Made by a program: the position numbers and the translations under genes. Of a stretch of DNA of 64,000 bases, positions 24,856-33,793 are shown piece by piece (positions within the stretch are counted from its first letter, which is position 1; every line of letters starts with the position of its first letter). Source of the DNA: Streptomyces davaonensis JCM 4913 (GTDB lineage: Bacteria > Actinomycetota > Actinomycetes > Streptomycetales > Streptomycetaceae); contig NC_020504.1 in the NCBI RefSeq assembly GCF_000349325.1, positions 3,134,053 through 3,198,052 of the forward strand. The letters run 5' to 3'. The notes beneath the pieces were generated by a model that saw nothing but the letters and a program-made list of their open reading frames with translations, made no database searches and was not told the DNA's origin.

Positions 24856-26215
24856 CTCCAAGGACCTCAGCCAGACCGCGTACGACCACCTGTGGATGCA
24901 CTTCACCCGCATGTCCTCGTACGAGAACTCACCCGTCCCCACCATCGTCCGGGGCGAGGGCACCTACATCTACGACGACAAGGGCAAGCGCTACCTCGAC
25001 GGTCTCGCGGGCCTGTTCGTGGTCCAGGCCGGCCACGGCCGCACCGAGCTCGCCGAGACCGCCTCCAAGCAGGCGCAGGAGCTGGCCTTCTTCCCGGTGT
25101 GGTCCTACGCCCACCCCAAGGCCGTCGAACTCGCCGAGCGGCTCGCGCACGAGGCTCCCGGCGACCTCAACAAGGTCTTCTTCACCACCGGCGGCGGCGA
25201 GGCGGTCGAGACCGCCTGGAAGCTCGCCAAGCAGTACTTCAAGCTCACCGGCAAGCCCACCAAGTACAAGGTCATCTCCCGCGCGGTCGCCTACCACGGC
25301 ACCCCGCAGGGCGCCCTGTCCATCACCGGCCTGCCGGGCCTCAAGGCACCCTTCGAGCCGCTCGTCCCGGGCGCGCACAAGGTGCCGAACACGAACATCT
25401 ACCGCGCGCCGCTCTTCGGTGACGACCCGGAGGCCTTCGGCCGCTGGGCCGCCGACCAGATCGAGCAGCAGATCCTCTTCGAGGGCCCGGACACCGTCGC
25501 CGCGGTCTTCCTGGAGCCCGTGCAGAACGCGGGCGGCTGCTTCCCGCCCCCGCCGGGTTACTTCCAGCGGGTCCGGGAGATCTGCGACAAGTACGACGTA
25601 CTGCTGGTCTCCGACGAGGTCATCTGCGCCTTCGGCCGCCTGGGCACGACCTTCGCCTGCGACAAGTTCGGCTACGTCCCGGACATGATCACCTGCGCCA
25701 AGGGCATGACCTCGGGCTACTCCCCGATCGGCGCCTGCATCATCTCCGACCGCCTGGCCGAGCCGTTCTACAAGGGCGACAACACCTTCCTGCACGGCTA
25801 CACCTTCGGCGGCCACCCGGTCTCCGCGGCGGTCGGCCTCGCCAACCTCGACCTGTTCGAGCGCGAGGGCCTCAACCAGCACGTGCTGGACAACGAGGGC
25901 GCCTTCCGCGCCACGCTGGAGAAGCTGCACGACCTGCCGATCGTCGGCGACGTCCGCGGAAACGGCTACTTCTACGGCATCGAACTCGTGAAGGACAAGG
26001 CCACGAAGGAGTCCTTCAACGAGGAGGAGACCGAGCGCGTCCTCTACGGCTTCCTCTCCAAGGCGCTGTTCGACAACGGCCTGTACTGCCGCGCCGACGA
26101 CCGCGGCGACCCGGTCGTCCAGCTCGCCCCGCCGCTGATCTCCAACCAGGAGACCTTCGACGAGATCGAGCAGATCCTGCGCGCCACGCTCACGGAGGCG
26201 TGGACGAAGCTGTAA
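24851..26215 (+). CDS. Class III aminotransferase, probably putrescine/diamine-pyruvate type
   Basis: 454 residues from GTG 24851, with AGGA about 10 bases upstream. PLP fold: SDEVICAFGRLG with Asp255, Schiff-base Lys284 in TCAKGMTSGYSPIGA, GGEAVETAWKLA early. Such sequences (aspartate aminotransferase family, putrescine-pyruvate aminotransferase SpuC-like) remove an amino group from putrescine or cadaverine, giving the aminoaldehyde used by the divergent PatD-like enzyme. Amino donor is inferred from neighbours; beta-alanine-pyruvate transamination is the main alternative. A strong terminator follows. Confidence 0.88.
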   Translation: MSSKDLSQTAYDHLWMHFTRMSSYENSPVPTIVRGEGTYIYDDKGKRYLDGLAGLFVVQAGHGRTELAETASKQAQELAFFPVWSYAHPKAVELAERLAHEAPGDLNKVFFTTGGGEAVETAWKLAKQYFKLTGKPTKYKVISRAVAYHGTPQGALSITGLPGLKAPFEPLVPGAHKVPNTNIYRAPLFGDDPEAFGRWAADQIEQQILFEGPDTVAAVFLEPVQNAGGCFPPPPGYFQRVREICDKYDVLLVSDEVICAFGRLGTTFACDKFGYVPDMITCAKGMTSGYSPIGACIISDRLAEPFYKGDNTFLHGYTFGGHPVSAAVGLANLDLFEREGLNQHVLDNEGAFRATLEKLHDLPIVGDVRGNGYFYGIELVKDKATKESFNEEETERVLYGFLSKALFDNGLYCRADDRGDPVVQLAPPLISNQETFDEIEQILRATLTEAWTKL

Positions 26216-26231
26216 CCCCCGGCGGCTCCCC

Positions 26232-26274
26232 GGCCCGGGTACACCCAAGCGAGTGAGAAGGGTGCACCCGGGCC
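26232..26274 (+). terminator. Strong stem-loop after the aminotransferase gene
   Basis: GGCCCGGGT (26232-26240) pairs with ACCCGGGCC (26266-26274), an A-C mismatch follows, then CACCC (26242-26246) pairs with GGGTG (26260-26264); 13-base loop. It starts 17 bases past the stop, with no T-run, as usual in Streptomyces. Confidence 0.75.
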
Positions 26275-26394
26275 GCGTGCTGTCCGGCGTTTCTGCCGCG
26301 GATCCTTAGCGTGCCTGGTAACCGATCGGCCCTGCTTTCGTTCCCCCGCACGGGGGATGGCAAGGCACTACGGATCAGAACGAGGTGTACGCGC

Positions 26395-27138
26395 ATGGAG
26401 GCCCCGCCCGACAACGATGTGCTCTGGGCCCGCGCCCTGCACTTCGCCCACCACGACGGCTCGCCCGCACTCGGCGGAGTCTCGCTCGGCGTCCGGGAGG
26501 GCGAGATCCTCGCCGTGCACGGCCCACGCGGCAGCGGCAAGACCACCCTGCTGCGCTGTCTGTCCGGCCAGGTGCCGACTCAGCGCGGCGAGGTCTGGTT
26601 CAACAGCGTGCCGGTGCACACCATGGGCCCCGTCAGCCGCGAACGGCTGCGCCGCGACCGCTTCGGCTGGATCGACCCGGAGCCGGTGCTGGTCCCCGAG
26701 CTCAACGTCTGGGAGAACGCGGCCCTGCCCCTGATGCTGCGCGGCACGAGCCGCCGGCGCGCCAAGACTGCCGCGCTGGAGTGGCTGGAGCGCCTCGACA
26801 TCGGCGAGGGCGCCCGCAAGCGGCCTCGCGAGCTGACCCAGGCGCAGCGCCAGCGCGTCTGCATCGCCCGCGCGCTGGCCCCGGCGCCCACGGTGCTCTT
26901 CGCCGACGAACCGACGGCCCCGCTGCACCGCGCCGACCGCGCGCACGTCCTGCGCACGCTCACCACGGCGGCCCGCTCGCACGGCATCACGGTGGTCCTG
27001 GCCACCCACGACACGGAGACGGCGGCGCTGGCCGACCGCACGTTGTCCTTGCTGGACGGCCGCCGAGTGAACACGGTCCACCTCCCGCCGATGGCCGACG
27101 CGGAAGGCCGGGGGGCTGCGTGCTCGCTCTCCGTCTGA
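26395..27138 (+). CDS. ABC transporter ATP-binding protein (LolD/MacB-like)
   Basis: 247 residues from ATG 26395 with GAGGTG upstream. Walker A GPRGSGKTT (43-51), Walker B VLFADEP and switch His in ATHDTETA are present. The signature motif is unusual: RELTQAQRQRV instead of LSGGQ. It belongs to the FtsX/LolD-type exporter ATPase branch. It overlaps the next gene by 19 bases, a membrane protein that should be its partner. Substrate unknown. Confidence 0.85.
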   Translation: MEAPPDNDVLWARALHFAHHDGSPALGGVSLGVREGEILAVHGPRGSGKTTLLRCLSGQVPTQRGEVWFNSVPVHTMGPVSRERLRRDRFGWIDPEPVLVPELNVWENAALPLMLRGTSRRRAKTAALEWLERLDIGEGARKRPRELTQAQRQRVCIARALAPAPTVLFADEPTAPLHRADRAHVLRTLTTAARSHGITVVLATHDTETAALADRTLSLLDGRRVNTVHLPPMADAEGRGAACSLSV

Positions 27139-28463
27139 CCCGCCGCGCCCGTCCCGCCGTACAACTGCGCCGCCTGCTGGTGGCGTCGGCCTCGGCGGGC
27201 ACGGGCTTCCTGCTCCTGTGCACCCTGGGCCACGCGATGACCCACCCCGGCACGTCCGTCCTGCGCCTCACCTGGTGCGCGGCCCCGCTGGCGGCAACGG
27301 TCCACTTCGCGGTGGCGGTGGCCCGCACGGACCCCGGCGCCCGGCCCCGCCCGGGCCTCGCGGCAATCGGCCTCGGCCCGTACCGCCTGATGGCCGTCTC
27401 AGCCACAACAACGGCCCTGTCGACCCTGCTCGGCTCGATGCTGGCCCTGCTCTTCTTCCTGCACCTGCGCGGCGACCTGACGGGCATGCCCTTCGACGGA
27501 GCGGCAGCAGACTTCCTGGCAGCGTCGGAGCCCCTCCCCCTCCCAGCAGCACTGACCCTGCTGACCCTGGTGCCGGTGGCGGCGTCACTGGCGGTGGCCT
27601 TCACCCTGCGCCCAAAGGAAGCAAAGCCACCAGCCGAGGGCCCGCGCCGCTACGGCCGCTTCGGGGCATACGGCGGTTCGGGGGCACGGGAAACATTCGG
27701 CGCGTACGGCAGATTCGGCTCCCGCCTACGCCGTACAGAACCTGCGGGCAGTCGTGCCGCTGGGGCGGCACCCGACCCAAAGAAAAGCGGCACCCCGCCG
27801 GCGCGGGCAAGCGAAACCCAGCCACCCGCACCGACGTCACCGGACACACCGACCACCACCCCCTCCGGCCTCCCCTGGGGCACAGCCATCCTCGCCGCAG
27901 GCCTCGCCGTAGAGGCATACGCCAGCACCGCCACCACCCCCTCCGCCCCCATGCCTGGCGGCCTCCCCACCGGCCCCACCGCAGTGCTCGTCGGCTGGGC
28001 CCTCACCGCCGTCGGCCTGGCCCTCGCCGGCCCCGGCCTCACCCACCTCTGCGGCCGTCTCCTCCAGTCCCTCCGCCCAGGCGCCCTCCGTCTCCTCGCC
28101 GGCCGAGTCCTCATGGAGGAAGCCACCCGCATCGGCCGCCCCCTCGGCGTCGTCTGCGCCGTGGCCTCCGCCGCGTACGCCATGGCCGTGCTCCACGACC
28201 CGGCCGCCGACGGCCGCGCCCTCGGCCCCCTCACCACCCTCGGCGCGACAGTCGTCACCGGCTGCGCGATCGCCACCCTCCTCACGGCGGCCGTGGAAGC
28301 ACGCCAGGCCAGGGCCGACACCACGGCCGCCCTGCTCCGCCTCGGCGCCCCGCCCACGATGCTCCGCAGCGCCGCCGCCCTCCGCGCGGGCGCACTCCTG
28401 GCCGCATTCGGCCCGCTCACGCTGGTCGTAGCCGAACTCGCGGCGCTCCCACTGGCCCGCTGA
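27120..28463 (+). CDS. Putative ABC exporter membrane subunit with repetitive linker
   Basis: 447 residues from GTG 27120, inside the ATPase gene end, so translation is coupled. The N-terminal half has four hydrophobic segments (~15-38, 44-66, 82-111, 136-158). A ~95-residue hydrophilic linker follows with repeated RYGRFGAYG / AYGRFGS units and many Pro/Thr residues. The C-terminal half has about four to five more helices. No permease family signature is clear; function is inferred from the coupled ATPase only. Base composition in the linker and C-terminal half is very C-rich at third positions. Confidence 0.72.
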   Translation: MLALRLTRRARPAVQLRRLLVASASAGTGFLLLCTLGHAMTHPGTSVLRLTWCAAPLAATVHFAVAVARTDPGARPRPGLAAIGLGPYRLMAVSATTTALSTLLGSMLALLFFLHLRGDLTGMPFDGAAADFLAASEPLPLPAALTLLTLVPVAASLAVAFTLRPKEAKPPAEGPRRYGRFGAYGGSGARETFGAYGRFGSRLRRTEPAGSRAAGAAPDPKKSGTPPARASETQPPAPTSPDTPTTTPSGLPWGTAILAAGLAVEAYASTATTPSAPMPGGLPTGPTAVLVGWALTAVGLALAGPGLTHLCGRLLQSLRPGALRLLAGRVLMEEATRIGRPLGVVCAVASAAYAMAVLHDPAADGRALGPLTTLGATVVTGCAIATLLTAAVEARQARADTTAALLRLGAPPTMLRSAAALRAGALLAAFGPLTLVVAELAALPLAR

Positions 28464-28561
28464 AAAATCCGTACGAAAAAAATCACCGGCCCGCGATGAG
28501 TTCCGCCCCACCCCCCGGTCTACCCAACCGAACAGACCGACCCCGATGGGAGAGACTCCAG

Positions 28562-28969
28562 ATGTACCAGCAGATGATCTTCGTGAACCTGCCCGTCGCC
28601 GACCTCGACGCCTCGAAGAAGTTCTTCACGGAGCTGGGCTACTCGATCAACCCCCAGTTCAGCGACGAGAACGCGGCAAGTGTCGTGATCAGCGACACCA
28701 TCGTGGCGATGCTCCTCACCAAGTCCTTCTACACGACCTTCACCGACAAGGAGATCGCGGACGCCACGAAGACCAGCGAGGTGCTGATCTGTCTGAGCGC
28801 CGAGAGCCGCGACAAGGTCGACGAGCTGGTGGAGAAGGCCGTCGCCGCCGGTGGCACCGCCTCGACCAAGGTGCAGGACATGGGCTTCATGTACGGCCGC
28901 GCCTTCGACGACCTCGACGGCCACACCTGGGAGGTCGTATGGATGGACCCGGCCGCGATCGAGGGCTGA
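28562..28969 (+). CDS. VOC superfamily (glyoxalase/bleomycin resistance-like) protein
   Basis: 135 residues, ATG 28562 preceded by GGGAGAG. Paired beta-alpha-beta-beta-beta modules with FVNLPVADLDASKKFF at the start and DLDGHTWEVVWMDP at the end mark the VOC family. Close relatives are annotated as glyoxalase-like or extradiol dioxygenase-like proteins with unproven substrates. It is a single-gene unit on the forward strand. Confidence 0.85.
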   Translation: MYQQMIFVNLPVADLDASKKFFTELGYSINPQFSDENAASVVISDTIVAMLLTKSFYTTFTDKEIADATKTSEVLICLSAESRDKVDELVEKAVAAGGTASTKVQDMGFMYGRAFDDLDGHTWEVVWMDPAAIEG

Positions 28970-29013
28970 GAGCCTGCCGCACAGCCGCCGAACGCCGTGT
29001 CTAGCATGGGCGC

Positions 29014-30135
29014 GTGCAGACGATGCCCGCCCATGCGGCCCACCACGACGACCGTGAGATCGAGACGCTCCAGGAGTTCGACGCCACCGTCTCCGCGCGC
29101 GGAACGCTCGCCGGATTCCGGATCCAGGCAGTCGATCTGACTGACCGTACGCGCGAACTGCTCAGCACGGACACGAAGGGCGCCATATTCCTCGGCTGCC
29201 CGATGCGCGAGAACGCCGCCGCGAAGATCCGCGCGGACGGGGCCATGGTCTTCCCACCGGTCCCGGACCTGCCCTTCGACCCGTACCGCGGCCTCCTCTA
29301 CACCCCGGACGAGCTCTTCGCCCACCTGGACAAGGGCTACGAACACACCCCCGACGCACTCACCTACGCCTGGTTCCAGCAGACCAAGGCGGACGGCGAC
29401 ATACTCGCGTCGATGCTCCGCTCCGTCCATGACGACGCCGTCTCCGACGCCCTCGACGAACTCCTGCGCGGTACAAGGGTCGTGGGCGTCATGGGCGGCC
29501 ACGCGATGGCCCGCGGCACGGACGCCTACGCCGGTGCCGCCCGCCTCGGCCGTGAGCTGACCCGGGCCGGTTTCACCGTCGCCACCGGCGGCGGACCCGG
29601 CGCGATGGAGGCCGCGAACCTCGGCGCGCACGCCGCCCCGTACGGGGACGAGATGCTCACCGAGGCCCTCGAACTCCTCGCGAAGGACCCGAAGTTCACC
29701 CCGTCCATCACCGCATGGGCGAAGGCGGCCTTCGAGGTCCGCACCCGTTGGCCGAAGGGCGGCGGGTCCATCGGCATCCCGACCTGGTTCTACGGCCATG
29801 AGCCGCCGAACCCCTTCGCCGCGCACATCGCCAAGTACTTCGCCAACGCCACTCGCGAGGACGGCCTGCTGGCCCGCGCCAACGCCGGTGTGGTCTTCCT
29901 GCCGGGCGCCGCCGGGACCGTACAGGAGATCTTCGACAACGCGACGCCGAACTACTACGAGTCGCGCGGCGAGCCCACGCCGATGGTGCTGGTGAACCGG
30001 GAGCACTGGACGGAGAAGCTGCCGACCTGGCCGCTGCTCCAGTCGCTCGCGCGGGAGCGGTCCATGGAGTCCCGTATCGCCCTTGTCGACCGGATCGAGG
30101 AGGCTCCGGAGGCGCTGAAACGTCTCGGCGGTTAA
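29014..30135 (+). CDS. LOG family (Rossmann) protein, long form
   Basis: 373 residues from GTG 29014; TAGCAT ends 6 bases before, suggesting a leaderless transcript. The LOG Rossmann core (~150-330) shows GVMGGHAMARG, GGGPGAMEAAN and LPGAAGTVQEIFD. The last motif normally reads PGGxGTxxE, so the second Gly is Ala here. LOG enzymes release bases from nucleoside 5'-monophosphates (cytokinin activation) and are often mislabelled lysine decarboxylase. The extra ~140 N-terminal residues are typical of a long bacterial branch with unknown substrate. Confidence 0.83.
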   Translation: MQTMPAHAAHHDDREIETLQEFDATVSARGTLAGFRIQAVDLTDRTRELLSTDTKGAIFLGCPMRENAAAKIRADGAMVFPPVPDLPFDPYRGLLYTPDELFAHLDKGYEHTPDALTYAWFQQTKADGDILASMLRSVHDDAVSDALDELLRGTRVVGVMGGHAMARGTDAYAGAARLGRELTRAGFTVATGGGPGAMEAANLGAHAAPYGDEMLTEALELLAKDPKFTPSITAWAKAAFEVRTRWPKGGGSIGIPTWFYGHEPPNPFAAHIAKYFANATREDGLLARANAGVVFLPGAAGTVQEIFDNATPNYYESRGEPTPMVLVNREHWTEKLPTWPLLQSLARERSMESRIALVDRIEEAPEALKRLGG

Positions 30136-30173
30136 TAAGAGGGCAAAGCCAAGGCCCTTGTCCCGCATATGCG

Positions 30174-30201
30174 TTGACACTACTTACGCAGCGCTTATAA
30201 A
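30174..30201 (+). promoter_or_regulatory. Near-consensus vegetative promoter of the LAETG surface protein gene
   Basis: TTGACA (30174-30179), 16-base spacer, TATAAA (30196-30201). It is the closest match to a housekeeping sigma promoter that I saw in this window. The leader to the GTG at 30287 is about 80 bases and ends in GAAGGA, a good ribosome binding site. It predicts strong expression. Confidence 0.8.
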
Positions 30202-30286
30202 CCTGTGAGCCTCCTGGGAGTGGAGAGGCCTCCGCGTCGCCGCTCCCTCAAACCCCCCGCAATTGCGCAACATGTGAAGGACAAAC

Positions 30287-30985
30287 GTGGCAGTCCTGTC
30301 CGCTTTGCCGATATCCCGCCGTACCGTCGCCCGTTCCGCGCGCGTGCTCGGTCTCGCCTCCGCCTCGGCCGCACTCGTGCTCGGTGTCGGCGGCAACGCC
30401 CTCGCGTGCAACATCAACGAGTTCTCCGCCGAGGCCAAGTGCGACGGTGACAACGGTGTCATCACCGTCACCGACGTCGACCCCACCGGCGTTCCGGCCA
30501 CGGTCACCGTGTACCTCCAGAACAACGGCGCCGATCTGAAGAAGGTCGGCGAGCAGGTGGTCGAGGGCTCGCGCGAGGGTGTCACCATCACCTTCGCCGA
30601 GAACTGGAAGCCGGACGCGGAGTACCGCATCCACGTCAAGGCCGGCAACCAGGTCGACGAGGACATCAAGCCGAACCTGACGACCCCGTCCACCGCCTGC
30701 AAGAAGCAGGACACCCCGGCCCCGTCGGACAGCCCCACCCCGACCCCGTCGGACGACGCCTCCACCCCGGCCGACGATGAGTCCCCGGCGCCCTCTCCCT
30801 CCGAGGCCGGGACCACCCCTCCCGCGGACACCTCCAGCAACGCCCCGTCCCCGGCCGGTGAGTCCAACCTCGCCGAGACCGGTGCCGACTCCAACACCCC
30901 GCTGATCGCGGGCATCGCGGTCGCCCTGGTCGCGATCGGCGGCGGCGCGGTCTTCTTCGGCCTGCGCAAGCGCAGCTCGCGCTGA
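30287..30985 (+). CDS. Sortase-anchored surface protein (LAETG motif)
   Basis: 232 residues from GTG 30287. Signal peptide ~1-40 with an [13 protein letters not shown] basic head ending in ALA; mature part begins with Cys41 and a ~100-residue beta-rich domain; Pro/Ser/Asp-rich stalk (~143-193); LAETG at ~195-199, a hydrophobic helix and the tail RKRSSR. This is the layout of class E sortase substrates in Streptomyces, linked to the cell wall. Function of the exposed domain unknown. It follows an almost consensus promoter and ends in a good terminator. Confidence 0.9.
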   Translation: MAVLSALPISRRTVARSARVLGLASASAALVLGVGGNALACNINEFSAEAKCDGDNGVITVTDVDPTGVPATVTVYLQNNGADLKKVGEQVVEGSREGVTITFAENWKPDAEYRIHVKAGNQVDEDIKPNLTTPSTACKKQDTPAPSDSPTPTPSDDASTPADDESPAPSPSEAGTTPPADTSSNAPSPAGESNLAETGADSNTPLIAGIAVALVAIGGGAVFFGLRKRSSR

Positions 30986-30992
30986 CCGTGGA

Positions 30993-31031
30993 GCGGGCCA
31001 TCACTCCGGGGTCGACCCAAGGATGGCCCGC
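30993..31031 (+). terminator. Stem-loop between the LAETG gene and convergent thiQ
   Basis: GCGGGCCATC (30993-31002) and GATGGCCCGC (31022-31031) pair perfectly over 10 bases, with a 19-base loop, 8 bases past the LAETG stop. It can serve the rightward gene and also follow thiQ from the other side. Confidence 0.7.
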
Positions 31032-31091
31032 TTCACCACCCTCAGGGGCGCGGGGAACTGCGCGACCAGCCCCAACGGCGCCGCACCCGCC

Positions 31092-32120
31092 CTACTGCGG
31101 CACTCCCATCACCACAATTTCGGCCACATCGAACTCCACCCCCACCTCGTCCCCCACATCCGGCGCCGCGCGGAGCGCACACGCGGCCTCCAGCCGAGGC
31201 GCATCCTCAGGCTGAAGATGTACGGCGACATGGGTGCCCTTGAAGGTACGGGCGGCCACAGAACAACGCAGCCCCTGGTCGGCGGCGACCAACCGCACCC
31301 CCGCGGGCCGGACGAGCAGCGTACGGTTGCCCTCAGGCGTGTCGTCAGGCACCGGAAGCTTGCCCCAGGCAGTGGCGGCGACCTGCCCGGCAACCGTCGC
31401 CGGAACCACATTGTCGAAGCCGAGAAAGCGCGCGACGAACTCGTCCGCCGGCCGCTGCCAGACCTCAAGTGGCGTGCCCGTCTGGGCGATCCGCCCGTCC
31501 CGCATCACCACGACCCGGTCGGCGAGCGCGAAGGCCTCGCCCTGGTCGTGCGTGACCGCGAGCACGGTCGTACCCAACTCGCTGAACAGCTCCCGCAGTT
31601 CCACCACAAGCCGCTCCCGCAGCGAGCGGTCGAGCTGCCCGAGCGGCTCGTCGAGCATCAGCAGCCGCGGCCGGGGCGCCAGCGCCCGCGCGAGCGCCAC
31701 GCGCTGCTGCTCCCCGCCGGAGAGCGAGGCCACGGCCCGGCGGTCGGCACCGGGAAGACCGACGAGGTCGAGCAACTCGCGCACCCGGTCGGCCTGTTCC
31801 GCCTTCGACGCCCCATGCATCCGCAGCCCGAAGGCGACATTGCCGCCCACGTCCCGCTGGGGGAAGAGCTGATGATCCTGGAACATCAGCCCAACTCCCC
31901 GCCGATGCGCGGGAATGCCGTTCTGGTCGTTCCCGTCGAGTGTCACCCGCCCCGCGTCCAGCGGCTGAAGGCCCGCGACCGCCCGCAACAGCGTCGACTT
32001 GCCGCTGCCGCTCGGCCCGAGGACGCACACCACCTCGTGCTCGGCCACCGACAGGTCGACCGAGTCGAGCACGGCCCGCCCGCCGAACCGCACGGTCGCG
32101 TTCTCCAGGCTCAGCAGCAT
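31092..32120 (-). CDS. thiQ: Thiamine ABC transporter ATP-binding protein
   Basis: 342 residues from ATG 32120 (GGGGGAG upstream), overlapping the thiP stop by one base. Intact ABC motifs: GPSGSGKST, LSGGEQQRVALARAL, LLMLDEPLGQLD, VTHDQGEA; a C-terminal regulatory domain follows residue ~235, longer than E. coli ThiQ. The assignment to thiamine rests on the operon: a TPP riboswitch and a ThiB-like binding protein upstream. Confidence 0.9.
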   Translation of the reverse strand: MLLSLENATVRFGGRAVLDSVDLSVAEHEVVCVLGPSGSGKSTLLRAVAGLQPLDAGRVTLDGNDQNGIPAHRRGVGLMFQDHQLFPQRDVGGNVAFGLRMHGASKAEQADRVRELLDLVGLPGADRRAVASLSGGEQQRVALARALAPRPRLLMLDEPLGQLDRSLRERLVVELRELFSELGTTVLAVTHDQGEAFALADRVVVMRDGRIAQTGTPLEVWQRPADEFVARFLGFDNVVPATVAGQVAATAWGKLPVPDDTPEGNRTLLVRPAGVRLVAADQGLRCSVAARTFKGTHVAVHLQPEDAPRLEAACALRAAPDVGDEVGVEFDVAEIVVMGVPQ

Positions 32121-33793
32121 CAGAACTCCCCCGTCCGATCGGTCCGCAGCCGCTCCAGCACCAGCAGCGCCACCGCGCACACCACCATCAGAATCGTCGA
32201 AAGTGCCATCGCCTGGCCGTAGTTGAGCTCACCGGCCCGGCCGAGCAGCTTGGCCACGGCGACCGGAAGCGTCGGATTGTCCGGCCGCGCGATGAACACG
32301 GTCGCCCCGAACTCCCCGAGCGACACCGCGAAGGCGAACCCGGCCGCGATGAGCAGCGCCCGCCGCACCATCGGCAGATCCACCTCCCGCCACACCCGCC
32401 ACGGCGACGCCCCGAGCACGGCCGCCGCCTCCCGCAGCCGCTGATCCACAGCGCGCAGCACCGGGAGCATGGTCCGTACGACGAAGGGGACGCCGACCAG
32501 TGCCTGGGCCAGCGGCACCAGGATCCAGCTGGCCCGCAGATCGAGCGGCGGCTCGTCCAGCGCGATCAGGAACCCGAACCCGACGGTCACCGCGGACACC
32601 CCGAGCGGCAGCATCAGCAGCGCGTCGAAGCCCCGTACGAACCGCCCCGCGTCCCGCCGGGTCAGCGCGGCGGCGGCGAGCCCGCCGACCAGCACCGCGA
32701 CGGCGGTCGCGACGGCGGCGTACTCCAGCGAGTTACCGATGGCCTCGATCGGCGGGACCAGGAAGGCCCCGCCGTCGGCCGAGGTCAGCTCCCGGTAGTA
32801 GGCGAACCCGGGCGCGTCCAGGGACCGTTGCACCAGCACGGCGAGGGGCAGCAGGAGCAGTACGACGATGGTGACGAGGACGCCGGCCAGCAGCGCCCAC
32901 TGCCCGGCTCCGCGCGGGCGGCGCGCGGTCAGCGAGGCGTCCACCAGGCGAAGTGCCGTCTCCCGCCGCCGTACCGTCCAGGCGTGCACGGCGAGAATCG
33001 CGCCGACGGCGGCGAATTGGACGAGGGTGAGCACGGCGGCCGTGGCCAGGTCGAAGATCTCGGAGGTCTGACGGTAGATCTCCACTTCGAGGGTGGAGAA
33101 GGTGGGGCCGCCGAGGATCTGCACGACACCGAAGGAGGTGAAGGTGAACAGGAAGACCATCAGGGTGGCGGCGGCCACGGCCGGGCCGAGGGCGGGGAGG
33201 GTGATCTGCCGCCAGGCCTTCAGGCGCGACGCCCCGAGCATCCGGGCCGCCTCCTCCTGCCGCGGATCGAGCTGCGCCCACAGACCGCCGACGGTGCGCA
33301 CGACGACCGCGTAGTTGAAGAAGACATGCGCCAGCAGGATCGCCCACACGGTCGTGTCCAGCCGTAGACCCCACAGCTCGTCGAGCAGTCCGCCCCGGCC
33401 GACCAGCGCCAGGAAGGCCGTACCGACGACGACCGTCGGCAGCACGAACGGCACCGTCACCACGGCCCGCAGGACTTGCTTGCCAGGGAAGTCGTAGCGG
33501 GCGAAGACGTAGGCGCCGGGCAGCGCGACCAGCAGGGTCAGCGCGGTGGAGGCGAGGGCCTGCCAGGTGGTGAACCACAGGACGTGGCGGATGTCCGGCT
33601 GGCCGATGACGTCCCAGATCCGGCCGAAGTGCCAGGCCCCGTCGGCGTGCAGACCACGCGCGACGATCGCGGTGACGGGGTAGGCGAAGAAGACGCCGAA
33701 GAACGCGACGGGCAGGGTCAGCAGACCCAGCCGCGCCGCGTGCCTCCTCGGGCGGGCTACTTCAGTACGAGCGAGGTCCACGACTTGACCCAC
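32120..33793 (-). CDS. thiP: Thiamine ABC transporter permease (double-length)
   Basis: 557 residues from GTG 33793; GTG 33781 is an in-frame alternative, as neither has a clear Shine-Dalgarno. It contains two permease units of about six helices each, as ThiP does, with EAA-type loops LDPRQEEAARMLGASRLKAW and VDQRLREAAAVLGASPWRVW. It overlaps the thiB 3' end by 37 bases (25 with the later start), so translation is probably coupled. It forms the thiamine/TPP channel in the membrane. Confidence 0.88.
   Translation of the reverse strand: MGQVVDLARTEVARPRRHAARLGLLTLPVAFFGVFFAYPVTAIVARGLHADGAWHFGRIWDVIGQPDIRHVLWFTTWQALASTALTLLVALPGAYVFARYDFPGKQVLRAVVTVPFVLPTVVVGTAFLALVGRGGLLDELWGLRLDTTVWAILLAHVFFNYAVVVRTVGGLWAQLDPRQEEAARMLGASRLKAWRQITLPALGPAVAAATLMVFLFTFTSFGVVQILGGPTFSTLEVEIYRQTSEIFDLATAAVLTLVQFAAVGAILAVHAWTVRRRETALRLVDASLTARRPRGAGQWALLAGVLVTIVVLLLLPLAVLVQRSLDAPGFAYYRELTSADGGAFLVPPIEAIGNSLEYAAVATAVAVLVGGLAAAALTRRDAGRFVRGFDALLMLPLGVSAVTVGFGFLIALDEPPLDLRASWILVPLAQALVGVPFVVRTMLPVLRAVDQRLREAAAVLGASPWRVWREVDLPMVRRALLIAAGFAFAVSLGEFGATVFIARPDNPTLPVAVAKLLGRAGELNYGQAMALSTILMVVCAVALLVLERLRTDRTGEF

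Noticed and set aside
26385..28463. Single 692-residue fusion of ATPase region and membrane protein
   Set aside because: The first ~245 codons of that frame are an Arg/Pro-rich shadow of the ATPase gene; the membrane protein starts at GTG 27120.
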